Assembly (NCBI RefSeq): GCF_022865125.1
Contig: NZ_CP094832.1
Coordinates: forward strand, 1 to 64,000
Source of the DNA: Acuticoccus sp. I52.16.1
GTDB lineage: Bacteria > Pseudomonadota > Alphaproteobacteria > Rhizobiales > Amorphaceae
Length of the DNA stretch: 64,000 nucleotides
Direction: 5' to 3'
Positions 32,620 through 41,672 of this stretch are shown here, in pieces. Position numbers and translations under genes: made by a program. The notes beneath the pieces were generated by a model. The model ran no database searches, had not been told where the DNA came from, and saw nothing but the letters and a program-made list of their open reading frames with translations. Each line of letters begins with the position of its first letter. Positions within the stretch are counted from its first letter, which is position 1.

Positions 32620-33357
32620 ATGGCCGACGACGGGGCGCGGGGCGCCGGAGCACCGCTCTACCGGCAGGTCGAGGCGTTGCTGCGCGCGCAGATCGAGGCC
32701 GGCAAGCATCCCGTCGGCACCGCGCTGCCGCCCGAGCAGGATCTAGCCGCCGCACTGCGCGTCAGCCGCGCCACCGTGCGCAACGCCATCCGCACCCTGG
32801 CCGAAGACGGCCTCGTCAAGCCGACGCCCGGTGTCGGCACCCTGGTGGTGCGCACGCGGACCCCGGCACGGCGATCGACCCTCCTCGGCCTCACCGAAGA
32901 TCCGCGCCTCACCGGCGTCCCCACCCGTGCGCGCACGCTGCATGCCGAACTTGCCGCCCCCTCCCCCGCCGTGCGCGACAAGCTGGCGCTGCGCCACGAC
33001 GAGCGCGCGCTGCACCTCGTCCGCCTGCGCGACGTCGCAGGGGCGCCGTTCACCGTCATCCGCTCGTACGTGCCCGAATGGGTCGGCCTGACGCCGAAGG
33101 ACGACTTTTCCGGCGCGATCTACGACCTCATCGAGCGTTCGCGGAAACTGCACATCACCCACGGCGAGGACACCGTCGCCGCCCGCGCCGCCACGCCGGG
33201 CGAGGCCGAGGCGCTGGAGATCGCCCCCGGCACGCCCGTCCTCACCATCCGCCGCACCTCCTTCGTCGAGCCCGACCGGCCGGTCGAGTATGCCGAGGCG
33301 GCGATCCGCAGCGACCTCTACGAATACAACGTCACCCTGACGAGGACCGCCCGATGA
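32620..33357 (+). CDS. GntR-family regulator, HutC/UTRA subgroup
   Basis: 245 residues. Winged helix-turn-helix at about 8-75: APLYRQVEALLRAQIEAGKH PVGTALPPEQDLAAALRVSR ATVRNAIRTLAEDGLVKPTP GVGTLV. The UTRA ligand domain follows (LHLVRLRDVAGAPFTVIRSY, VEYAEAAIRSDLYEYNVTL). ATG 32620 with GAGGGG upstream is chosen; a longer frame to 32563 lacks support. It heads the hydantoinase operon and is divergent from the tartrate operon, and probably regulates the former by sensing an amide or acid. Confidence 0.88.
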   Translation: MADDGARGAGAPLYRQVEALLRAQIEAGKHPVGTALPPEQDLAAALRVSRATVRNAIRTLAEDGLVKPTPGVGTLVVRTRTPARRSTLLGLTEDPRLTGVPTRARTLHAELAAPSPAVRDKLALRHDERALHLVRLRDVAGAPFTVIRSYVPEWVGLTPKDDFSGAIYDLIERSRKLHITHGEDTVAARAATPGEAEALEIAPGTPVLTIRRTSFVEPDRPVEYAEAAIRSDLYEYNVTLTRTAR

Positions 33358-33439
33358 TCCCGCCCCCACCGGGCCGGCGCCGTCGCGTACCATGACCCCA
33401 TCCTCTCCCGCCCCCTCCTCGACCCAAGGACAACGCCCC

Positions 33440-35278
33440 ATGCGCCAAGACGCGGAACCCGCATCCGGCGGCCCGCTGCGGCCCGCCGGTCCGCCGCCCG
33501 TGTGCGACCCCGTCACGCTTGAGATCGTGCGCGGCGCCATCTCCGCCGCGCAGAGCGAGATGGAAGCGCTGATCGAGCGCACCGCCATCTCCGCCTTCAT
33601 CCGCGAGAAGAAGGACTTCTACACCGCCCTCTTCGACGCCGACGGGATCATGGCGGTCGGCTCCAAGGTGCCGATCTTCGGCGACCTCACCGGCCCCGTC
33701 TTCGCCGTCTTCCCCAAGGAAACGATGCGGCCCGGCGACGTCTACTGGTACAACGACTGCTACGGCTCGCAGGGCGCGGTGTCGCATTCCAACGACCAGG
33801 TGCTGCTGGCCCCGGTCTTCACCGGCGGCGTCCTGTCGGCGTTCGTCATGTCCTGGGCGCACTTTGCCGACATCGGCGGCCTGCGCGCCGGGTCGATCAG
33901 CCCGGACGCGACCGAGATCTTCCAGGAAGGCATCATCATCCCGCCGACGAAGCTCGTCGACGCCGGGGTCACGAACGAGGCGACGCTCGCCATCTTCCAC
34001 CGCAACTCGCGCTTTCCCGACCAGAGCGTCGGCGACATGAGCGCGCTGGTGGCGAGCGTCGGGCTCGGCGTCACCCGCGTCGGCGAAATCGCCGAGCGGT
34101 TCGGGCGCACGGTGTTCGCCGATGCGCTCGCCCAGCTCCTCGCCCGCACGCGCGCCCTGGTGCGTCAACGCCTCGCCGAGACGTTCGACTACGGCACTCA
34201 CCGCTTCACCGACGCGATCGACACCGACGGACACGGCAACGGCCCCTTCAAGATGCGCTTCGCCCTCACCCGCGAGCGCGGGCCGGACGGCGAGGACCGC
34301 TTCATCTTCGACGCGACCGAGAGCGACGATCAGGCGGCGGGGCCGATCAACCTCATCATGAACCCCGGTGTCCCGGGCGCGGCGTTGGGGCTCTACTACC
34401 TCGGCGGCGACCCGGCGCAGGTGTGCAACGCCGGCGGCCCCCTCGCGATCGACGAGGTGCGGTTGCGCGAGGGGTCGATCGTGCAGCCCAGATGGCCGGC
34501 GCCGCTCGGCCTGCGCGGCCTGACGATGATGCGCATGCTCTCCGCGCTGAACGGGCTCGTCAACGTCGCCGGCGGCGGCGCACCGGCCGCCCAATCGGCC
34601 TACGTGGTGGCGATGATCCGCGGCATGGCGCGCGACGAGCACGGGGCGCTCGCCCCCTACCTCCTGTCGGACGGGATCGGCGTCGGCTACGGCGCGCGGC
34701 CGACCGCGGACGGGATCGACGCGGTCTACTTCGTGGCGCAGGAGAACTACCCGGTCGAGTTCCTGGAGCTCGGCTATCCGGTGACTATGCGCTCCTACGG
34801 CATCGCGGTCGACACCGGCGGGCCGGGGCGTTACCGCGGCGGCTGTGGCATCGTGCGCGAGTACGTCATCGAAGCCGAGACGGCGATGCTGTCGATCCGG
34901 ATCGACAGCGTGAAGAACCCGCCGTGGGGCTATGCCGGCGGCAAGTCCGGCGGCGCCGGGCGCGTCGTCGTCAATCCCGGCACGGCGAGCGAGCGCGAGC
35001 TGGCCCCGCTGTCGGACGGCAACGCCCTCCAAAAAGGCGACATCCTGCGCATCGTCACCGGCGGGGGCGGCGGCTACGGCCACCCGTACGACCGCCCGGC
35101 CGACGACGTGCTCGAAGACGTCCTCGGCGGCTTCGTCACCGCCGAGGCGGCCGCCCTCCACTACGGCGTCGTCGTCGCGGGCGGGGCGCTCGACGCGGCC
35201 GCCACCGCCTCGCGCCGCCTCGACCGTCCCGCCATCAAAGCCTTCCACCGTAACGAGTACGTCGATGCCCTCGTCTAG
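33440..35278 (+). CDS. hyuB: Hydantoinase B / oxoprolinase beta-subunit family
   Basis: 612 residues. CDPVTLEIVRGAISAAQSEM EALIERTAISAFIREKKDFY is the classical start of HyuB, and YWYNDCYGSQGAVSHSNDQV and the glycine-rich GGPGRYRGGCGIVREY and VTGGGGGYGHPYDRP stretches near the C-terminus are conserved. AAGGACAAC precedes ATG 33440. With the A subunit it hydrolyses cyclic amides (5-oxoproline, N-methylhydantoin, hydantoin) using ATP, or carboxylates a ketone in the acetone-carboxylase branch. The stop overlaps the hyuA start by 14 bp. Confidence 0.9.
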   Translation: MRQDAEPASGGPLRPAGPPPVCDPVTLEIVRGAISAAQSEMEALIERTAISAFIREKKDFYTALFDADGIMAVGSKVPIFGDLTGPVFAVFPKETMRPGDVYWYNDCYGSQGAVSHSNDQVLLAPVFTGGVLSAFVMSWAHFADIGGLRAGSISPDATEIFQEGIIIPPTKLVDAGVTNEATLAIFHRNSRFPDQSVGDMSALVASVGLGVTRVGEIAERFGRTVFADALAQLLARTRALVRQRLAETFDYGTHRFTDAIDTDGHGNGPFKMRFALTRERGPDGEDRFIFDATESDDQAAGPINLIMNPGVPGAALGLYYLGGDPAQVCNAGGPLAIDEVRLREGSIVQPRWPAPLGLRGLTMMRMLSALNGLVNVAGGGAPAAQSAYVVAMIRGMARDEHGALAPYLLSDGIGVGYGARPTADGIDAVYFVAQENYPVEFLELGYPVTMRSYGIAVDTGGPGRYRGGCGIVREYVIEAETAMLSIRIDSVKNPPWGYAGGKSGGAGRVVVNPGTASERELAPLSDGNALQKGDILRIVTGGGGGYGHPYDRPADDVLEDVLGGFVTAEAAALHYGVVVAGGALDAAATASRRLDRPAIKAFHRNEYVDALV

Positions 35279-37298
35279 TTCGGCCCTCTCCATCGCCGTC
35301 GACATCGGCGGCACCTTCACCGACGTCGCGCTGGTGGACCACGCCACCGGCACCAAGTGGCGCGCCAAGACGCCGAGCGTCCCGTCCGATCCGTCCGAAG
35401 CGTTCCTCAACGGCATCCGCCTGGCGCTCGCCGACGCGGGGCGCGAGGCGTCGGCGCTGACGCAGGTGCTGCACGGCACCACCGTCGCCACCAACATGAT
35501 CCTCGAAAACAAGGGCGCCAAGACCGCGCTGGTGACGACGCGCGGCTTCCGTCACGTCCTCGCCATCGGCCGGCAGGACATTCCGCGGGCGGCCAACCTC
35601 TACACCTGGGTCAAGCCCAAACGCCCCGTGCCGCCTTCGCGCATCGTCGAGGTGGACGAGCGCATTCTCGCCGGCGGCATCGTCGGCACCCCGCTCGACG
35701 AGGAGAGTGTCCACGCCGCCGCGCGCGCGCTGGCGAAGATGGACGTCGAGGCGGTGGCGGTGTGCCTGATGCACGCCTTCGCCAACCCCGAGCACGAGCG
35801 CCGCACCGCCGAGATCCTCGCCGCCGCGCTGCCGGGCGTCGCCGTCACGACGTCGACCGACGTGCTGCCCGAGGTCCGCGAGTTCGAGCGCTCGCTGACG
35901 ACGGTGCTCAACGCCGCGGTGATGCCGGGGATCACCACCTATGTCGGCCGGCTGGAGCGGCGGCTGGCGGACGAGGGGATCGCCGCGCCGCTTCTCCTCA
36001 TGCAGTCCAACGGCGGCGTCGCCGGCGCGGAGGCGATCCGCAAGGCGCCGGCGCTGACCGCGCTCTCGGGCCCGGCGGCCGGTGTCGTCGGCGCGGCGGC
36101 GGACGCGGCGGCCTGCGGCATCGCCGATATCATCACGGTCGACATCGGCGGCACCAGCGCGGACATCTGCCTCATCGAAGGCGGGCGCATCGGGCTGACG
36201 CAGAAGGGCTCGGTCGGCGCCTGGCCGCTGCCGCTGCCGATGGTCGACATGGTCACGATCGGCGCCGGCGGCGGCTCGCTCGCCAAGGTGGAGCGGGCGA
36301 CTCTGTCGGTCGGGCCGCAGAGCGCGGGGGCGATGCCCGGTCCCGCCGCCTACGGCCGCGGCGGCACCGCGCCGACGGTGACGGACGCGCACGTCGTCCT
36401 CGGCCACCTGCCGGCCCGCCTCCTGGGGGGAAAGATGGCGCTCGACGTCGAGGCCGCGCGCCGGTCCGTCGCCGAGCACGTCGCCGAGCCGCTGGGGCTC
36501 GACGTGGCGACGGCCGCGCGCGGCATCCTGGCGATCGCCGACAACCACATGGTCGGCGCGGTCCGCGTCGTCTCGGTCGAGCGGGGGCACGATCCGCGCG
36601 ACTTCACCCTCGTCCCGTTCGGCGGGGCGGGACCGCTGCACGGCTGCGCGCTCGCCGATCTTCTCGGCATCCGGCGCGTGATGATCCCGGTCGCGCCCGG
36701 CGTCCTGTGCGCCGACGGGCTGCTCGCGGCCGACCTCAAGGCCGAGTTCAGCCGCACCTTGCCGAAGGCCGGCCCGGTGGAGGTGGAGGCCGCCGGCGCC
36801 ATCCTCGCCGCGCTGAGCGCGCGCGCCACCGCCTGGTTCGACGCCGAAGGCGTCGCGGCGGCCGACCGGCGGACCGCCTCCGTCGCGCTCCTGCGCTATC
36901 ACGGCCAGGGCAACGAACTCGCCGTGCCCTGGGCCGAAACGCGCGCCGACGTGGAAGCCCGCTTCGCCGAGCGGCACGAAGCGCTCTACGGCTTCGCCCT
37001 CGACGCGCCGATCGAACTCGTCACCCTGCGGATCGAGGCGATCGGCGTCGCGTCCGAGCCGACGCGCAACCCCCTCCCCGCCGGCAACCGGCCGGAGCCG
37101 ACCGAGACGGTCGCGGTTCACTTCGCGGACGGGGCACGGGAGGTCCCGGTCTACGACCGGGCGACCTTCGGCGCGGGTACGCGGTTCGATGGCCCCGCCA
37201 TCGTCAGCCAGTTCGACACCACCACCCTCGTCGCGCCCGGCTGGAGCGGGACGGTCCACCCCTCCGGCGCCATACTCCTGACGAAAGAGCCCGCATGA
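35265..37298 (+). CDS. hyuA: Hydantoinase A / oxoprolinase alpha-subunit family
   Basis: 677 residues with the ASKHA ATPase start LSIAVDIGGTFTDVALVD, HGTTVATNMILENKGAKTAL, and a second phosphate motif IITVDIGGTSADICLIEGG. AIADNHMVGAVRVVSVERGH DPRDFTLVPFGGAGPLHG is typical of the HyuA centre. It supplies ATP hydrolysis for ring opening with HyuB. The exact ring substrate is open; with peptidases and a Dpp importer nearby, a peptide-derived 5-oxoproline or a hydantoin is plausible. Confidence 0.9.
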   Translation: MPSSSSALSIAVDIGGTFTDVALVDHATGTKWRAKTPSVPSDPSEAFLNGIRLALADAGREASALTQVLHGTTVATNMILENKGAKTALVTTRGFRHVLAIGRQDIPRAANLYTWVKPKRPVPPSRIVEVDERILAGGIVGTPLDEESVHAAARALAKMDVEAVAVCLMHAFANPEHERRTAEILAAALPGVAVTTSTDVLPEVREFERSLTTVLNAAVMPGITTYVGRLERRLADEGIAAPLLLMQSNGGVAGAEAIRKAPALTALSGPAAGVVGAAADAAACGIADIITVDIGGTSADICLIEGGRIGLTQKGSVGAWPLPLPMVDMVTIGAGGGSLAKVERATLSVGPQSAGAMPGPAAYGRGGTAPTVTDAHVVLGHLPARLLGGKMALDVEAARRSVAEHVAEPLGLDVATAARGILAIADNHMVGAVRVVSVERGHDPRDFTLVPFGGAGPLHGCALADLLGIRRVMIPVAPGVLCADGLLAADLKAEFSRTLPKAGPVEVEAAGAILAALSARATAWFDAEGVAAADRRTASVALLRYHGQGNELAVPWAETRADVEARFAERHEALYGFALDAPIELVTLRIEAIGVASEPTRNPLPAGNRPEPTETVAVHFADGAREVPVYDRATFGAGTRFDGPAIVSQFDTTTLVAPGWSGTVHPSGAILLTKEPA

Positions 37299-38674
37299 TG
37301 TCTGCCACCACCCCCATCGACGGCGTCTTCGCGCACATCGACGCCAATCGGGAGAGCTTCGTCGCGCGGCTGATGGACTATGTGCGCCATCCCTCGATCA
37401 GCGCGCAGAATATCGGCATCCGCGAGGTGTCGGCGCTGCTGGTGGAGATGCTGAAGGGCCTCGGCATGGAGGTCGAGGCGGTGCCGACGAAGAACCACCC
37501 GATGGTGCTCGGCCGCCGCGGCGCCGATCCGTCGAAGCCGACCGTGCTCCTCTACGGCCACTACGACGTGCAGCCGCCCGAGCCGTACGAGGAATGGCTG
37601 AGCCCGCCGTTCGAGCCGACGATCCGCGACGGACGGATCTACGCGCGCGGCGTCGGCGACAACAAGGGCCAGCACCTCGCCCAGCTCCTCGCCATCGAAT
37701 CGCACCTCGCGGTGACCGGCGAGCTGCCCTGCAACGTGATCGTCCTCCTGGAGGGCGAGGAGGAGATCGGCAGCCCGCACATCGCCGAGTTCGTGGCCGA
37801 GCATGCCGCCCGCCTCGACGCCGACCTCGTCGTCACCTCCGACGGACCGCTGCACCCCTCCGGCAAGCCGATCGTCGTCTTCGGCGTGCGCGGGATGGCG
37901 AGTTTCGACCTCGTCGCCAAGACGGCGGGGACCGACGCGCACTCGGGCAATCACGGCGGGTTGATGCCGAACGCCGTCTGGCAGCTCGTCCACCTCCTCG
38001 GCACCATGAAGCGGCCGGACGGGACGATCACCATCGACGGCCTGCACGACCCCGTCGTCCCGCCGACCGAGCAGGCCCGCGCGGCCGCCGCGGCACTGCC
38101 GCTCGACGTTGAGGGCTACAAGGCCGCGATGGGCCTGACGGCGCTCGACGAGCCGACGGACCGCCCGTTCTACGAGCGGTTGATGTTCCACCCGACGCTG
38201 ACCATCAACGGCCTTCACGGGGGCTACGGCGGCGACGGCTCCAAGGCGGTCCTGCCGTGCGAGGCGGTGGCGAAGTGCGACATCCGCCTCGTCGACGAGA
38301 TGACGCCGGACCAGGTGCTCGACGCGGTCGAAGCCCACGTCGCGCGCCATGCGCCGACGGTGAAGGTGGTGCGCCGGGGCGGGATGCTCCCCTCGCGCAC
38401 GCCGATGGATTCGCCCTACACCGCCCCGCTCGTCGCCGCCGTGGTGGCCGCGCGGGGCGTCGAGCCGCTGCTCTATCCCAGCCTGGGCGGCAGTCTGCCG
38501 GACTACGTCTTCACCAAGACGCTCGGCCTGCCGGCGTTCGTGATCCCCTACGCGAACGCCGACGAACGCAACCACGCGCCCAACGAGAACCTGGAGATCG
38601 ACCTCTTCATCAAAGGGATCCGGACCGGCGCGGCGCTCCTCGACCAGCTCGGCAAGATGACGCGCCGAGGGTAG
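37295..38674 (+). CDS. M20-family metallopeptidase (dipeptidase-like)
   Basis: 459 residues. Zinc-site motifs: LLYGHYDVQPPEPYEEW (His, Asp), RGVGDNKGQHLAQLLA (Asp), LLEGEEEIGSPH (catalytic Glu pair), SDGPLHPSGKP, and a C-terminal NERNHAPNE-like His stretch (ADERNHAPNENLEI). The length and motifs fit the Cys-Gly-dipeptidase/carnosinase-like branch (M20 with large lid domain). The start overlaps the hyuA stop (ATGA; ATG 37298 is an alternative). It cleaves dipeptides or N-acyl amino acids in the cytoplasm. Confidence 0.9.
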   Translation: MMSATTPIDGVFAHIDANRESFVARLMDYVRHPSISAQNIGIREVSALLVEMLKGLGMEVEAVPTKNHPMVLGRRGADPSKPTVLLYGHYDVQPPEPYEEWLSPPFEPTIRDGRIYARGVGDNKGQHLAQLLAIESHLAVTGELPCNVIVLLEGEEEIGSPHIAEFVAEHAARLDADLVVTSDGPLHPSGKPIVVFGVRGMASFDLVAKTAGTDAHSGNHGGLMPNAVWQLVHLLGTMKRPDGTITIDGLHDPVVPPTEQARAAAAALPLDVEGYKAAMGLTALDEPTDRPFYERLMFHPTLTINGLHGGYGGDGSKAVLPCEAVAKCDIRLVDEMTPDQVLDAVEAHVARHAPTVKVVRRGGMLPSRTPMDSPYTAPLVAAVVAARGVEPLLYPSLGGSLPDYVFTKTLGLPAFVIPYANADERNHAPNENLEIDLFIKGIRTGAALLDQLGKMTRRG

Positions 38675-38683
38675 CGGCCGCGG

Positions 38684-39391
38684 TCAGTCCGGGAGCTGCT
38701 CCAGCGCGGCGTCCCGGGCGTTGGTGACGTAGTGGCGCACGCTGCGGACGGCCCCCTCGGGGTCGCCCGCTTCCACCGCGGCGACGATCGCCTCGATCTC
38801 GCCCAGGCTCGTCTCGACGCGGCCGGGCTTGGACATCGACGTCATGCGCAGCCAGCTGATGCGGGCGTTCACGTGGTCGAGGATGTCGTCGAAGATCTCG
38901 TGGTCCAGCGCGTGCACGATGTGCTTGTTGAAGCGCACCATGACGTGCACGAGCTGCCGCAGGTCCATGCGGCCGGCGGCCTCCGTCAGCTCGCCGAAGA
39001 TCGCCCGCAGGCCGGCGCGCTGCTCGGGCGTCGCGCGAGCAGCGAACGCCTCGATCAGGCGTTCCTCCAGCATGCCGCGCAGCTCGTAGATCTCGGCCGC
39101 CTGCTTGCGGGTGAGCACGGCGACCGTGGGTCCGCGCTTGGGCCCCATATCGATCAGCCGCTCGGCCTCCAGCTGGCGGATCACCTCGCGGATGGACGCG
39201 CGGCTGACGCCCAGCCCCTCGCACAGCTCGCGCTCGATCAGCCGCGTGCCGGGGCGGAGCTGGCCGGTGATGATCGCCTCGCGCAGCCGCTCGAACGCCT
39301 TCTCGCGCACCAGCGTGGGCGGGCCGACGGCGTCCAGCGCATCGGCGACGCGGACCGCGACCGGGGCGCGCTCTTCGATTTCGCTTCTCAT
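38684..39391 (-). CDS. GntR-family regulator, FCD subgroup
   Basis: 235 residues. VREKAFERLREAIITGQLRP GTRLIERELCEGLGVSRASI REVIRQLEAERLIDMGPKRG is the winged helix-turn-helix, followed by the FCD domain with MVRFNKHIVHALDHEIFDDI. It converges on the M20 peptidase gene, and its stop lies 9 bp from that stop. It is the last gene of a minus-strand operon with the quinone-reductase-like gene and an M20 carboxypeptidase-like gene, unlike the usual divergent placement. Confidence 0.88.
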   Translation of the reverse strand: MRSEIEERAPVAVRVADALDAVGPPTLVREKAFERLREAIITGQLRPGTRLIERELCEGLGVSRASIREVIRQLEAERLIDMGPKRGPTVAVLTRKQAAEIYELRGMLEERLIEAFAARATPEQRAGLRAIFGELTEAAGRMDLRQLVHVMVRFNKHIVHALDHEIFDDILDHVNARISWLRMTSMSKPGRVETSLGEIEAIVAAVEAGDPEGAVRSVRHYVTNARDAALEQLPD

Positions 39392-40392
39392 GGGTCGATC
39401 GCCACCACGATGTTGCCGATGGTGCGTCCCCCTTCCATCTCCTCGTGCGCCGCGGGAGCCGCGCGCATCGTGTGAACCGAGGCGACGTCGGGGACGAGCC
39501 GGCCATCGCGCAGGAGCGCTGCGATCAGGCGGCCCCCTTCCCGTCGCACCTCGGGCGGCATCTTCCCGCCCTGCACGAAATGGAGCGTCACCCCCTTCAA
39601 AGCAAATGCGTAGTAGTCCAGCGTCGGCGTGCGATCGCTGGTGGACGAGTAGGATGCGACGCGCCCGTTCTCGGCGACCGTCGCCGCGTCGACCGCGCAG
39701 TTGGCGCCGAAGTCGACGTCGACGACGAGATCGGCGCCGCGCCCGCCCGTGATCTCGGCGACCGCGCCGGCGACGTCGTCGTTACGGTAGTCGAGGACGT
39801 GGTGCGCGCCGGCGTCCCGCGCGATGGCGCCCTTGTGCGGCGAGCTGACGGTGGCGATGACGCGCGCGCCGCCGTATCGGGCCAGCTCCACCGCGCAGCG
39901 GCCGACGCATCCCGCGCCACCGTGGATCAGCACCGTGCGCCCCGCGACGGGCCCGGCGTGCAGCACCGCGAAGTAGCCCGTGAACGCCGGGATGCCGACC
40001 GACGCGCCCTGCTCGAAGCTGAGCGTCGCCGGAAGCGGAAAGGCGTTCGTCGCCGGGGCCACCGCATAGCGGGCGCAGGTCCCGTTCTCGGGACCGACGC
40101 CCACGAGGAAGACGCGCTCGCCGATGCGCGAGGCCGGGACGCCGTCGCCGACCGCGACCACCACGCCCGCCCCGTCGCTGTGCGGGACGACGCCGCCCTC
40201 GGGCAGCGGCACCCCCAGCCAGCCGGAGCGCTTCTTGGTGTCGTGCGGATTGACGCCGGAAGCCTTCACCTCGACCAAGAGCTCGCCGTGGCCGGGTGCG
40301 GGAACGGGGAGGTCGACGAGTTCGAGCGTCGTCGCAGCGGGGCCGAAGGCGGTGTAGCGGACCGCCGGCATGCGCTCCGGGTGCGCCGCCAT
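39388..40392 (-). CDS. Quinone oxidoreductase-like zinc-free MDR enzyme
   Basis: 334 residues of the medium-chain dehydrogenase/reductase fold: VDLPVPAPGHGELLVEVKAS GVNPHDTKKRSGW (N-terminal GroES-like domain) and a Rossmann domain with TVLIHGGAGCVGRCAVELAR YGGARVIATV. The catalytic-zinc Cys/His set is absent, as in quinone oxidoreductases (Qor, NADPH). It ends overlapping the FCD regulator start (ATGA) and starts overlapping the M20 stop. Role in this operon unknown. Confidence 0.88.
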   Translation of the reverse strand: MAAHPERMPAVRYTAFGPAATTLELVDLPVPAPGHGELLVEVKASGVNPHDTKKRSGWLGVPLPEGGVVPHSDGAGVVVAVGDGVPASRIGERVFLVGVGPENGTCARYAVAPATNAFPLPATLSFEQGASVGIPAFTGYFAVLHAGPVAGRTVLIHGGAGCVGRCAVELARYGGARVIATVSSPHKGAIARDAGAHHVLDYRNDDVAGAVAEITGGRGADLVVDVDFGANCAVDAATVAENGRVASYSSTSDRTPTLDYYAFALKGVTLHFVQGGKMPPEVRREGGRLIAALLRDGRLVPDVASVHTMRAAPAAHEEMEGGRTIGNIVVAIDP

Positions 40393-41567
40393 CAGGGCGT
40401 CACCCGCGGCAGGCGCGACACGGCGAGCGCCACCGCCTGCGCCCGCGGCACTACGGTGGCGATCTCCAGATACTCGTCCGGCCCGTGGGCATGACCGCCG
40501 ACGGGGCCGATCGCGCAAATTGTGGGCACGCCCTGGGCGGCGGTGAAACCGGAATCGGCGCAGGAGAGCGTGAACTCGCCGTCCAGCGTGATACCGAGGT
40601 CGCTCGCGGCGGCCTTGTAGTGCGCGAAAAGCGCGTCGCCCTCCGGCGTCGGCGCGACGGGGAGGTACTCGCCGCGGATGGCGATCTCGCCGCGCGTGCC
40701 GTCGATCACGCAGGTCCGCGCGATCTCCTCCACCGCGGCGACGAGATCGTCCCGGTCCGCCGGCGTCTTGTAGCGCAGGTCGATCTCGCACCGCGCATGG
40801 GGCGCGACCGAGTTGACCGACTGCCCGCCCGAGACGAGGCCGACGTTGATCTGCATGTTTCGGTCGGCGAAGCGCTCGTTCATCGCGAACCAGCGGCCGA
40901 TCTTGTCGGCGATCTCGGCGATGGCGCTGCGGCCGAGATGGAAGCTGTTGCCCGAGTGCGCCGCCTTGCCGAAGACCTCGGCGACGAAGAACACCCCGCC
41001 GCGCCGCCCGGTGACGACGTTGCCGCTCATGCGCCCCGGCTCGGCGTTGAAGACGGCGCGCGCCCGCCGCGCCTCCGCCTCGATGATCGGGCGGCCGTGC
41101 GCGGTGGCGATCTCCTCGTCGCTGGTGAAGAGCGCGGCCATCGGCCCGGGCGCGCCGCCCAGCTCCTCGAAGGCGGCGAGGATGAAGGCGTTCTGCACCA
41201 GCCCCGCCTTCATGTCGCACACGCCGGGGCCGTAGGCACGGCCGTTCGCGGTGGAGAACGGCCGCTGGGCCACCTCGCCGCGGCCGAACACGGTGTCGCG
41301 GTGGCCCATCAGCAGGATCTCCTTGCCGGGCGCGTCGGCGTTGATCACCGCGCGCACCGCGTCACCGCGCTCGGCGATCGGGATCCACTCGCATGCGATG
41401 CCGCGTGCCTCGAGCCAATCGGCCAACACGCGGCCGACTTCGTCGACGCCTTCCTTGTCGTAACTGCCGCTGTCGATGTTCACGAGAGTCTCGGTCAGGG
41501 CCAGCATTTCCCCGCCTTTTTCCTCGAACCACGTCGTCAGTCGCTGTTCCTGTTCGGTCAGTGCCAC
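40392..41567 (-). CDS. M20-family peptidase (glutamate carboxypeptidase-like)
   Basis: 391 residues. LLMGHRDTVFGRGEVAQRPF (His, Asp), YGPGVCDMKAGLVQNAF (Asp), LFTSDEEIATAHG (Glu pair) and a C-terminal GGHAHGPDEYLEI (last zinc His) give the complete carboxypeptidase G2-like zinc site; the dimerisation domain includes GKAAHSGNSFHLGRSAIAEI. No ATG suits the N-terminus; GTG 41567 with AAGAGG upstream (VALTEQEQRL) is chosen. It removes C-terminal Glu or similar from folate-like or N-acyl compounds, or cleaves dipeptides. Divergent from the M28 gene. Confidence 0.88.
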   Translation of the reverse strand: MALTEQEQRLTTWFEEKGGEMLALTETLVNIDSGSYDKEGVDEVGRVLADWLEARGIACEWIPIAERGDAVRAVINADAPGKEILLMGHRDTVFGRGEVAQRPFSTANGRAYGPGVCDMKAGLVQNAFILAAFEELGGAPGPMAALFTSDEEIATAHGRPIIEAEARRARAVFNAEPGRMSGNVVTGRRGGVFFVAEVFGKAAHSGNSFHLGRSAIAEIADKIGRWFAMNERFADRNMQINVGLVSGGQSVNSVAPHARCEIDLRYKTPADRDDLVAAVEEIARTCVIDGTRGEIAIRGEYLPVAPTPEGDALFAHYKAAASDLGITLDGEFTLSCADSGFTAAQGVPTICAIGPVGGHAHGPDEYLEIATVVPRAQAVALAVSRLPRVTP

Positions 41568-41672
41568 GGCCCGAAAACCTCTTAGCTCAATCTTTGTGCA
41601 AGACCTAAATTGACACCAAAAAGGGCAGCAGTCAGTATTTTTATCGGACTGTCTGACAAAAAGGGTTTCGCC